Origin: Pelagomonas calceolata
Taxonomy: Eukaryota; Sar; Pelagophyceae; Pelagomonadales; Pelagomonadaceae
Direction: 5' to 3'
Length of the DNA stretch: 64,000 nucleotides
NCBI GenBank assembly: GCA_918797485.1
Contig: CAKKNE010000004.1
Location: 620,001 to 684,000, forward strand
Program-made: the position numbers and the translations under genes
The notes under the pieces: model-generated
Database searches by the model: none
What the model was told of the DNA's origin: nothing
What the model saw: the letters and a program-made list of their open reading frames with translations, nothing else
In this document: positions 29,395-36,646 of the stretch, one piece after another
Layout: every line of letters starts with the position of its first letter
Position numbering within the stretch: position 1 is the first letter of the stretch

Positions 29395-30543
29395 TTAGCT
29401 AGCACGCACGCGCTCCCGCTCCAGCAACCGAGCCGCCCTCGCAAAGTCCGGCACGCGCGGCGCGCTCCGCTCGACGGAAGCCTTGTGCCGCGCCGCCGCC
29501 GTCGACGCCAACGCGTCCCGAAAGAGAGGGATGGCGACCAAGAGCCGCGCGACGGTTCCCAGAGTCGAGCCGCCCGCCTTTTTAACACATTTGTCGGCCG
29601 CCTCCGTCGCCTCGTCACCGACGCGCCGCCAGAAATCATATGAAGACGCCGGCGACCGCTCGCCCGAGCGCACTGTTGTAACCCAGGCCCGCGTGACTTG
29701 ACCGTTGCTCGTTTGCAGTCGCAGCGTCGCGGTGAACGAGTCGCGGGGGCACTCGACGCGGTACGCACCCAACGCATCCTGGGAAATGGCACCCACACAA
29801 GCGCCTAGCCTTGCTCTTAAAGCGCCGGCCACGTCATTCGTGGCGACGTCGCACCAGCTCTCGACAGCAGCCTCTCCAATCGAGGAAGGCGCCCACTGCG
29901 GCGCCCTTTTCCCCAATTTAGCCTCTAAATCCGCCTTCCACTCCTTGAGCTTCGTACAATACCCGGGCAATTCACTCAGGTTCCCGCTTCGCGCCTCCAA
30001 TTGTTTGTGTAGTGAAGTAGCCCGCTTCTCGATTTTATCGACCTTCTGCAGCGCGTCCGAGGCCCACGTCCTAGCTTCGTCTCCCACACTTCCAGCAGCA
30101 GTAGCCGCATCAATAATCGCTCGTAATCTACGACCAATAACAGCAGGCGCGGCCCGCCACCACTCTAACGTAGCGCCGTGCTCCCGCAGCAAATCCCTCG
30201 CGGAATCAGAACTGCGCGGCCGCTTCGCCTCCTGGACTACTTCCGAGTCCTCCCGACTCCTCTTTCGCGCGAGGGCTTGTTTTTTTTCGAGGGGCGCCGT
30301 GTCTGACGGTTCGGACATGGAAGGCCGTTGGGAGGCTTCCAGGGCCTTGGCGGCTTTGGCGAGGCGTTTCTCGACTTTCCGCTCGTAGTCTTGGGCGTCT
30401 TTCGCGCTGTCAAAACATTTGGCCTCGATCTGGCGGGCCGCGGCGACCGGGTCCTGGCCGGGCTGCAACATTGATTTTATTCGCTGGGCGATTTTATGGG
30501 TCATGGCTTCCCTTGCGGCCGCGTCTACTCCTTTCGGGGGCAT
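29395..30543 (-). CDS. KIX-domain protein, Mediator MED15-like
   Basis: The protein has 382 residues from the ATG at 30543 (MPPKGVDAAAREAM). The N-terminus resembles the MED15/plant-type KIX three-helix domain: HKIAQRIKSMLQPG, DPVAAARQIEAKCFDSA, KDAQDYERKVEKRLAK. In the family this binds activator peptides. A charged linker with a nuclear-type basic patch (KKQALARKRSRED) and helical segments follow. The C-terminal part (YRVECPRDSFTATLRLQTSN) may correspond to the MED15 C-terminal fold that docks on the Mediator tail. It is much shorter than animal MED15, and the middle is unassigned, so the Mediator call is moderate. It is divergent from the 31107 gene. Confidence 0.5.
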   Translation of the reverse strand: MPPKGVDAAAREAMTHKIAQRIKSMLQPGQDPVAAARQIEAKCFDSAKDAQDYERKVEKRLAKAAKALEASQRPSMSEPSDTAPLEKKQALARKRSREDSEVVQEAKRPRSSDSARDLLREHGATLEWWRAAPAVIGRRLRAIIDAATAAGSVGDEARTWASDALQKVDKIEKRATSLHKQLEARSGNLSELPGYCTKLKEWKADLEAKLGKRAPQWAPSSIGEAAVESWCDVATNDVAGALRARLGACVGAISQDALGAYRVECPRDSFTATLRLQTSNGQVTRAWVTTVRSGERSPASSYDFWRRVGDEATEAADKCVKKAGGSTLGTVARLLVAIPLFRDALASTAAARHKASVERSAPRVPDFARAARLLERERVRAS

Positions 30544-31106
30544 GGCTGCGCGACGGCGTGCTGTGCAGCGAGGCTGGGGCTGTGTCCTGTACGCAGCGCG
30601 GCGGGGCGCACGGCTCAAGCGAGCGTTGGTGACTGCTGTAATTGGTCGAAAGCTGCACGCAAGACGGGACGCGGTAGAGCAGGGAGCGCTACGCGCCGCG
30701 CTTTGCTGCAAAGACGGGCCAAGCTAGCGTCCTGTAAGACACTAGCACGACAGACAAAGCGTCCTGCGGTGGCCGGAAGAATCAAAGGGGTCAAGGATCG
30801 GTCCGGAGTCGACCTATCCTGCTTTGGTTTCGCGGGCTCGAGCACAATCGAGACTTGCTCCTCATATTTGGTCTCGCAAAAACCGAGGTCGCACCAGCTT
30901 TTGGCACACGTACGCGCATCAGTAGTCGTGACGATACATAAAACTCGGACCGCGAGCACGCGAAACGACGCCGCTGGCGTAACACCACTGTGCTGCTTTT
31001 TCCCTGGAGCAAAAGCTGTAGGCCAAACGCCGACGCGCCACGCGTGAGCGCCGCTTCCACGAGCAATAGTTAGCTGGTGCAAGGCGCGGAACGTCACGCA
31101 CCCTGC
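30544..31106 (+). other. Long divergent spacer
   Basis: This spacer holds shared motif site 8 (30723-30746). Otherwise I see no supported gene; reading frames on both strands lack protein-like composition. Confidence 0.45.
30723..30746 (+). promoter_or_regulatory. Shared promoter motif, site 8
   Basis: GCTAGCGTC is followed by CTGTAAGACACTAGC. It lies 180 bp from the KIX gene start and 361 bp from the 31107 start. Confidence 0.65.
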
Positions 31107-31517
31107 ATGCGACGCCGGACCTTGAGCCGCGACGAGTCGACGCCGCTGCTCACCATGGTCATTGCTGTCATCGTGGCGGACGCGGCCGTGACGGCCATTG
31201 TGGTGTCGGGAGCGCTGGGCCGAGACGTGTCCTGGGAGGACGTCGCTCGGGTGTGGTTCTACGACTTGATATGGTTCGTACTTACGGACTTATGCAAGAT
31301 ACCCCTGACGATGAGCATCGAGAACCTCTTCCCGCCCGTGCCAGTCACGGAGGCTCCCGTGCCGGACGAATCTGATCATGTGCTCGCGTTCGGGTGTGTC
31401 GATTTGGGCTATGCCTACGTCCGGGACACGAAGGAGAATGTTAGAAGGCGGTCGTCGCGTCGCTCGAGCGTCGACGTCGAGGCGCCGAGCGGCGCGGCGG
31501 CGGAGGGGGTCGTGTAG
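31107..31517 (+). CDS. Stand-alone C-terminal fragment of a P-type (P3-like) ATPase
   Basis: The protein has 136 residues from the ATG at 31107 (MRRRTLSRDESTPLL). Two hydrophobic segments follow: one at about 17-38 (MVIAVIVADAAVTAIVV), then WEDVARVWFYDLIWFVLTDL. The second strongly recalls the last membrane helix of plasma-membrane H+-ATPases (W...VW.Y..IWF...D..K). A cytosolic tail with RRRSSRRSS, a possible phosphorylation cluster, and an acidic end completes it. No catalytic DKTGT loop lies upstream, and a shared promoter motif occupies the spacer, so this seems to be a short gene in its own right, or a relict. A small regulatory membrane protein of other origin is the alternative. Confidence 0.45.
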   Translation: MRRRTLSRDESTPLLTMVIAVIVADAAVTAIVVSGALGRDVSWEDVARVWFYDLIWFVLTDLCKIPLTMSIENLFPPVPVTEAPVPDESDHVLAFGCVDLGYAYVRDTKENVRRRSSRRSSVDVEAPSGAAAEGVV

Positions 31518-31569
31518 GAGTCTCTATCGTATATTTACGGTGGCGCGCGTCGATGGCGTCCTCGTTTGA

Positions 31570-31591
31570 GCTAGCGCCCTGAGACACTAGC
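31570..31591 (+). promoter_or_regulatory. Shared promoter motif, site 9
   Basis: GCTAGCGC is followed by CCTGAGACACTAGC. One core base differs and one is missing. It lies 134 bp upstream of the cyclophilin start. Confidence 0.6.
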
Positions 31592-31724
31592 AAGCTGCCA
31601 AAAGCTCTCCCAGCGGATCGCGGCTCTGAGGCCCCAGTTTTGCTCACATCAGCTGTAGTAGTTGCAAAGCCATCTACCACATAGTAGCCACGCCCAGCCG
31701 CAGCGTTCTCCAGGCAGTTTAACG

Positions 31725-32426
31725 ATGCTCAAGCTCTCACTCCTGATTGCCAGCGCTGCGGCCTTCCAGCCGCGCGCGACGCCCAAGGTGCAGCCGCAGA
31801 CAGTGCGCCAATTCGGCATGCTCGATGGCCTGTTCAAGAAGAGCGAGGCCGACGTGACCGAAACAGTCTACTTCGACATTTCCATCGGCGGCGGCGCGCC
31901 GCAGCGCGTGGAGCTCGGCCTCTACGGCTCGACGACGCCGAAGACCTGCGAGAACTTTAAACAATTGTGCACGGGTAGCAAGGGCTTCGGCTACAAGGGC
32001 TCGCCGTTCCACCGTCCGACGACCGTGTCCGATTCCGTAAACGACGCGTGCGCCGCCCGTTCTGCCATATCATCACGCCGTCGCCGCGGCGCAGGCATCA
32101 TCCCCGGCTTCATGTGCCAGGGCGGCGACTTCACGAACGAGAACGGCACGGGCGGCAAGTCGATCTATGGCGAGAAGTTCGCCGACGAGAATTTTGACTT
32201 AGTACATGGAGGATTTGGGACCTTATCGATGGCGAACGCGGGCCCGAACACCAACGGCAGCCAGTTCTTCATCTGCCTCGACGACACGCCCTGGCTCAAC
32301 GGCAAGCACGTCGTCTTCGGCAAGGTTGTTTCCGGCGCGGAGACGATCCGGGCCATGGCCGCCGTCGGGAGCCAGTCCGGTGCGACGTCGCAGCCCGTCC
32401 GGATTGTGGACTCGGGGTCGTGCTAG
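31725..32426 (+). CDS. Plastid-targeted cyclophilin (peptidyl-prolyl isomerase), one intron
   Basis: The protein has 206 residues after removing an 81-nt GT-AG intron at 32014-32094. The splice restores the family motif [16 protein letters not shown]; unspliced, 27 extra codons remain in frame without a stop. The isomerase core has [40 protein letters not shown] and the family arginine, phenylalanine and histidine positions. The leader [20 protein letters not shown] is a signal peptide with an A-x-A-F-type junction, so import into the plastid is expected. It would speed proline isomerisation during folding there. The gene converges on the coiled-coil gene with 9 bp between stops. Confidence 0.9.
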   Translation: MLKLSLLIASAAAFQPRATPKVQPQTVRQFGMLDGLFKKSEADVTETVYFDISIGGGAPQRVELGLYGSTTPKTCENFKQLCTGSKGFGYKGSPFHRPTTVSDSVNDACAARSAISSRRRRGAGIIPGFMCQGGDFTNENGTGGKSIYGEKFADENFDLVHGGFGTLSMANAGPNTNGSQFFICLDDTPWLNGKHVVFGKVVSGAETIRAMAAVGSQSGATSQPVRIVDSGSC

Positions 32427-32435
32427 GGAGAGATG

Positions 32436-34997
32436 CTAACTAGGCTTATCATCGTCGCCCCCCTCGCTCCACAGGCCTGACAGCGGGTCGTCGGGATTTG
32501 TTGGAGCGTCGAGCTTCGGCACGTTGCGTTGCCGCCCGGCCTCCTCTTCTTCATCTGGGAGTGTTGATTTGACGCCGCCGAGCAGCGACGTCGATTTTGA
32601 TTCGGCGAGCGGGTCGGCCAGCGCCTTCTGCGCGTTTTCTGCCGCACCCGCCACAATCTCGACAAAGTCCGGCAGAAAGCTCCCGAAGAACCGCTCCGAG
32701 AGTAATAGTACAAGATCCAAAACCCGCAAGATGACGTCGCCGGCCGTCGCGTTCTCGGCAATTGCCTCACTCTCGGACTCGACGGCGATGGCGTCGCCCT
32801 CGCTGTCGAGCTTCGAGGCGGCCGTGCCGTTGATGACGCTGCCAGCGTCGTCTACCACAGTATCGTCGACCACGGCCTCCGCCTCCTCTTCCTCGACCTC
32901 GACTTCGAAAGGCGTCGTGTCGAGGACCTCGACCTCTTCTACCACAACCTCGGCCGCGATCTCCTCCTCGTCGTCGTCGTCCGCGGTCATTTCCAGAATA
33001 GCGTCGAGGCTCAGAGTCTCGGGCTCGGGGTCAGGCTCCGACGCCGGCTCGACGACTGAAGGCGCCGCTTCGGGCTCCGGCGCGACGACCGCCGGCTCCA
33101 CCGCCTCGTCGGCTTCGTCGGCGACCGCTTTTCTAGCCGCCTCGACCTCGGCCCGCGCCGCCGCCACCTCCGCCTCGGCGGCGGCGACCTCGGCCGCGAC
33201 GACGTCGGCGACCTCCGATTCCGCTCTAGCAAGCTTCTCCGCCTCTCGTTGTGCGCGCTCGGCCTCCTCCTTCTGTAAACGCGCGGCCTTCTCCTGGGCC
33301 GCTCGTTCCAGCGCCGCGGCGGCCTCCGCCTGGCGCCGCGCCGCCTCCTCCGCGCGCCGTTGTTCGACCTCGGCCGCGGCTTCCGCGTCGGCCTTTCGGC
33401 GACGCTCAGCCTCCTCTGCCCTAGCCTCTTCTTCCAGCCGCAGAGCCTCCTCTTCCGCAGCCTTTTTCGCTTCCGCCGCCGCCTGTAGAGCGTCTTCGTC
33501 CGCCTGGCGCTCGGCAAGTAACTCTTTATCTTCGGCCGACAAAGGCCGTTCTTCCCGAGAGACACCGGCCTCGGCTAAAGCCGCGTCCAACGCCGCCTCC
33601 CTCTTGAGAAGTTCCTCGAGCGCCAAGACCTCGCGCAGCGCGTCGGCAAAAGTTGCGGCCGCCTCGGGCGTCACTATCGACACGACATCAGCGAAGGCGC
33701 CGGCCGAGGCTAACCGCCGATTCCGCAACACATCACTGCCATCGGCCATAAAATTCTCGGAGAAGGTTAAACTATCATCGGCGAGGAACGTGGCCACCGC
33801 GTCCAACTGGTAGCGCAGCTGGTTCGCCCGCGAGTCGTCGATGAGGTTCCAGGCGTCTAGACAACTTTGTACGGCGTCGGCCGCGGCGTCTACTGCTCTA
33901 GCGACGCCGGGCCTTAGGTTGCGCTCGCGCGGCTTCTCAGGTTCAGGCTCCGGCTCCGGTTCAGGCTCCGGCAATGCGACGACCTCCTCGGGCTCGGGCA
34001 GCGCATTCATCGGCGCTTGCTCCAGCCTCTTGGGGGCGAGCTTGTCGAGAGCGGGTCCTATGCCCGGCAATTTCTCTTCAATACGAGCGCCGGGCCGCCG
34101 CTCCGTGAGCTCGCGTCGAGCCTCATACGCGACGTCCTGCAACGACGAGGCGGCCTTGGTCGGCAGGATCTTCCGGGACTGCTCCTTGCGTCGGCGCGCG
34201 TCGGCGGCCCTTAATTGGAGGTTCTCGGGCGTCTCGTCGGGAGGTGCCAAGGTCTTCAGCAACCCCGCATCAAAGGGGTTGATGCCCTCGCTCAGCAGAA
34301 GGGCCGCGTCCGTGAGGGACACGTTTGCTTTCAAAACGTCCTCGGCCGCCGTTAACAGACGCGACGACTCGTATTTTATCTTTCGTTTCGCGTATTCGAC
34401 CAACGCCAAGACCACGGCCTTAGATCTCTCTAACTCCGTCTCAAATCGGACCTGGGCGCCCTCCAGGGCGATCTTCGCCTTCACGGCGACCTCGGAGATG
34501 GTCCTCAGTGTTTCACTCTTGTACTCCCCTTCTAACTCAATACCAAAGGCCTTGAGGACGTCGTCGTCTAGAGCTTCTTTTTGTAATGTTTGCGTTCGTC
34601 CAGCGTCGTCCGTTTCCGAGGCTTCGACGAAGGCCGATTCGACCACGGCTTCTGCTACTCTACGCTGCTCCTCGCTGACGTCGGCGTCGTCGCCCTGGCT
34701 TTCGGCGTCGGCCTTGGCCTTTTGCGCCGCCGCCGTCGTGTTGACGGCGGGCTTGGGCTTGAAGAAGGATTGCATACTGTCCATGAACGATTGCGCTTGC
34801 GGCTTTGCGGGTGCTTCCTCGTCCGTGTCGGTGGCTCGCAGCGCGGTGCGACGCGGCTTGGCGCCATGCTGGTCGATGGCTCGCGCTGCGTTGCGGACCC
34901 TTGGCGTGATGCCGCGCGCTGCCGGCCTCTGCCAAGCTGCTGCAGTGCACAGCAGCAAGGCGAGCGCCGCGCTGCGGCTGCAAGCGCCGCCACGCAT
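32436..34997 (-). CDS. Long acidic coiled-coil protein, probably plastid-targeted
   Basis: The protein has 853 residues from the ATG at 34997. MRGGACSRSAALALLLCTAAA followed by WQRP is a signal peptide with a plastid-like junction (W in place of F). The N-terminal third is helical (VAVKAKIALEGAQVRFETEL). A short (EP)n run follows (ALPEPEPEPEPEPEKP), then a long Ala/Glu/Arg coiled coil at about 510-650 (EEARAEEAERRRKADAEAAA). After that come very acidic stretches (DDDDEEEIAAEVVVEEVEV) and a hydrophobic helix near the end (VILRVLDLVLLLSERFFG). I do not recognise a family. A structural or tethering role in the plastid is possible but unproven. Confidence 0.6.
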   Translation of the reverse strand: MRGGACSRSAALALLLCTAAAWQRPAARGITPRVRNAARAIDQHGAKPRRTALRATDTDEEAPAKPQAQSFMDSMQSFFKPKPAVNTTAAAQKAKADAESQGDDADVSEEQRRVAEAVVESAFVEASETDDAGRTQTLQKEALDDDVLKAFGIELEGEYKSETLRTISEVAVKAKIALEGAQVRFETELERSKAVVLALVEYAKRKIKYESSRLLTAAEDVLKANVSLTDAALLLSEGINPFDAGLLKTLAPPDETPENLQLRAADARRRKEQSRKILPTKAASSLQDVAYEARRELTERRPGARIEEKLPGIGPALDKLAPKRLEQAPMNALPEPEEVVALPEPEPEPEPEPEKPRERNLRPGVARAVDAAADAVQSCLDAWNLIDDSRANQLRYQLDAVATFLADDSLTFSENFMADGSDVLRNRRLASAGAFADVVSIVTPEAAATFADALREVLALEELLKREAALDAALAEAGVSREERPLSAEDKELLAERQADEDALQAAAEAKKAAEEEALRLEEEARAEEAERRRKADAEAAAEVEQRRAEEAARRQAEAAAALERAAQEKAARLQKEEAERAQREAEKLARAESEVADVVAAEVAAAEAEVAAARAEVEAARKAVADEADEAVEPAVVAPEPEAAPSVVEPASEPDPEPETLSLDAILEMTADDDDEEEIAAEVVVEEVEVLDTTPFEVEVEEEEAEAVVDDTVVDDAGSVINGTAASKLDSEGDAIAVESESEAIAENATAGDVILRVLDLVLLLSERFFGSFLPDFVEIVAGAAENAQKALADPLAESKSTSLLGGVKSTLPDEEEEAGRQRNVPKLDAPTNPDDPLSGLWSEGGDDDKPS

Positions 34998-35098
34998 TGC
35001 AGGCCGCAACCTTGGTGTCAAAACGTATCTGAAACGCAGCGCTGGCTTCGATTGATGCAACCTGGGCGTCAAAGCCAAAATGACTGAGCAAATCCAGA

Positions 35099-35122
35099 GC
35101 TAGCGGCCTGTAAGACACTAGC
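35099..35122 (+). promoter_or_regulatory. Shared promoter motif, site 10 (near-consensus)
   Basis: GCTAGCGGC is followed by CTGTAAGACACTAGC. It lies 102 bp from the coiled-coil gene start and 311 bp from the Mpv17-like start, in a 435-bp divergent spacer that shows no other gene. Confidence 0.7.
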
Positions 35123-35432
35123 CAGGGACCCGAAGAACCGTCAAAGCCGTTGTTTTCGCTTCTAGGAAACATACGAAGGGCAGAGACGACGTCCCGGCGA
35201 CCATTCACCGCGCCAGAAATCACGGTGACATTTTGGAGATGCCCTTTGGCAGTCGAATACGCCGCGCGAGCGCACCTGTGGCCCATAATTGCTCGCAGCC
35301 CTCACAGTGCTGCACAGCGACACCGCCCCCTCAATAATTTAGAGCGCTTCGGCACCAGACAGCTCGCTGCACCCCAAACACTGCAGCCAGGCTAAGCTAA
35401 CCCATCGCACGCCGCCGCCGCGCAGCCACGCC

Positions 35433-36038
35433 ATGGCCCTGCTGTGGAGAGGCTACTGCGCAGCGCTACAGCGCCACCCCTTCAAGGTCAAGGCCACGAC
35501 GTCGGGCTGCACCTTCGCCGCGACCGACGCCCTCGCGCAGTCGAGAGACGACAAGCCCTACGACTGGACGGCCACAGCAAGGAACGCGTCCTTCGGCGTG
35601 TTGTGGCTGGGCCCGGCGAACCACCTCTTCTGGGGTAGAACCGTCGGCCTCGAGCGGTGGTTTCCTGGGACCTCTTGGGCGAACGTCTTCAAGCGAGTAG
35701 TGGTCGATCAAGCAACTCTGATGCCGCTGAACATGGCCCTGTTTTTAGCGTGGCCGGCGCTGTGGGCCCGTGACTTGCAGAAGGCGCGGGAGGACGTCGA
35801 GGGGAGCTTCATCGACTCGGTCAGTTTCGCGCTGTGCGTGTGGCCGGTCGTGCACCCGTTTTCTTTCCGATACGTGCCCCTCGAGCACCGCCTGCTCGTG
35901 CTGAACGCGTGCAGCCTGGTGACGTTTTCGTTTGCCACGTTCGTGAAGGGGTCGCAGCCGTGCGACGACGACGTCTGCGATGCGAAGGCGTTGCAGCGAC
36001 GGCGGACGATCGCGGCGGCGGCCGCCGCCGCTGGCTAG
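35433..36038 (+). CDS. Mpv17/PMP22-family membrane protein
   Basis: The protein has 201 residues, the usual family length. Members sit in the inner mitochondrial membrane or peroxisome and are thought to be non-selective channels or metabolite pores. Typical marks are the N-terminal LQRHPFKVKATTSGCTFAATDALAQ-type start (in parts: HPFKVKATTSG, FAATDALAQ), GVLWLGPANHLFWG, KRVVVDQATLMPLN, CVWPVVHPFSFRYVPLEHRLL and LNACSLVTFSF. The usual final W-x-x-Y-L-S is changed, and an acidic CDDDVCDAK plus Ala-rich tail is added. The ATG at 35433 has a CACGCCATGG context. Four membrane segments are expected. Confidence 0.85.
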   Translation: MALLWRGYCAALQRHPFKVKATTSGCTFAATDALAQSRDDKPYDWTATARNASFGVLWLGPANHLFWGRTVGLERWFPGTSWANVFKRVVVDQATLMPLNMALFLAWPALWARDLQKAREDVEGSFIDSVSFALCVWPVVHPFSFRYVPLEHRLLVLNACSLVTFSFATFVKGSQPCDDDVCDAKALQRRRTIAAAAAAAG

Positions 36039-36330
36039 CTTGTGTAACTTACGTTGTGGTCTTACGCGTCTTCAGACCCCGAGTCGTCGCCGCGGCGGAA
36101 GCGGTCGGCCACGCGGACCACGCGGCGCGTCCGCAGCTTCTCCTCGCTCGCGCGTTGGCTCCATACGCCTCCCCGACCGGTCCCCGAGCAGTACAGCGCC
36201 AGGAAGACTCATCCTGGCGCGGTCCCAAAAAAAGTAAACAGCGCCGACGGCGGGCGCTGGCATTCTGTTTGCGTGTGTTGCGCCTCGCCTCGGGCGTGTA
36301 GAAGGTAACCACCACTGCAGAAGGGCCAAG

Positions 36331-36423
36331 ATGGCAGCCCAATCGAGTGCCAGCGGCTCCGGCAGCGATTCCGCCGATGCGCCAACAAAAAAAAAGAAGC
36401 GCAAAAAACGCAAAAAAAAATAA
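36331..36423 (+). CDS. Mini-ORF or last exon with Lys/Arg tail
   Basis: Thirty codons run from ATG to TAA: a Ser/Gly/Ala start (MAAQSSASGSGSDSADAPT) and then KKKKRKKRKKK. The stop is four bases before shared motif site 11. The tail resembles nucleolar protein ends, so this may be the last exon of a gene not otherwise resolved rather than a free peptide. Translation through such a lysine run can be slow. Confidence 0.3.
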   Translation: MAAQSSASGSGSDSADAPTKKKKRKKRKKK

Positions 36424-36426
36424 AGC

Positions 36427-36450
36427 GCTAGCGTCTGTTAAGACACTAGC
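36427..36450 (+). promoter_or_regulatory. Shared promoter motif, site 11
   Basis: GCTAGCGT is followed by CTGTTAAGACACTAGC, one extra T in the core. It lies 197 bp upstream of the EF-hand ORF start. Confidence 0.6.
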
Positions 36451-36646
36451 AAGCAAAAGCCAGGTTTGGCTGGTGGCCTACTGTGCCTTCTGCACAAGTT
36501 CGCCGACGAGCTCGACACGAGCGAGCCACGGACGCCGAGCGACGCTGCGCAGTGTCTGCTGCCCCAAAAAGCAGCAGGAAGTCCACTGAAGGGCAGCAGC
36601 AAGCCCACAAAGGCCACCGCCTCCGCGAGGCACGCGACGGCCGACG

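Larger units (their letters stand above)
36039..36646 (+). other. Poorly resolved interval with likely short or spliced coding pieces
   Basis: Two hints of coding are present. On the minus strand a frame ending at 36062 reads LRTRRVVRVADRFRRGDD then SGSEDA-stop, which looks like a genuine C-terminus; a pyrimidine-rich GCGCCAG acceptor near 36210 (minus strand) could precede it. On the plus strand a 30-codon ORF ends in a lysine run (next entry). Shared motif site 11 lies at 36427-36450. I could not build a full gene model. Confidence 0.3.

Noticed and set aside
31570-31591. The GCTAG/CTAGC elements as short transposon (MITE) remnants
   Set aside because: Length is only 22-25 bp, there are no longer flanking similarities or target duplications, and location is confined to gene 5' ends; a regulatory role fits better, though a genome scan is needed.
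32524-35055. Two long Ser/Ala-rich plus-strand frames (429 and 404 codons)
   Set aside because: They mirror the antisense of the Ala/Glu coiled-coil gene and have low-complexity Ser/Thr/Ala content only.
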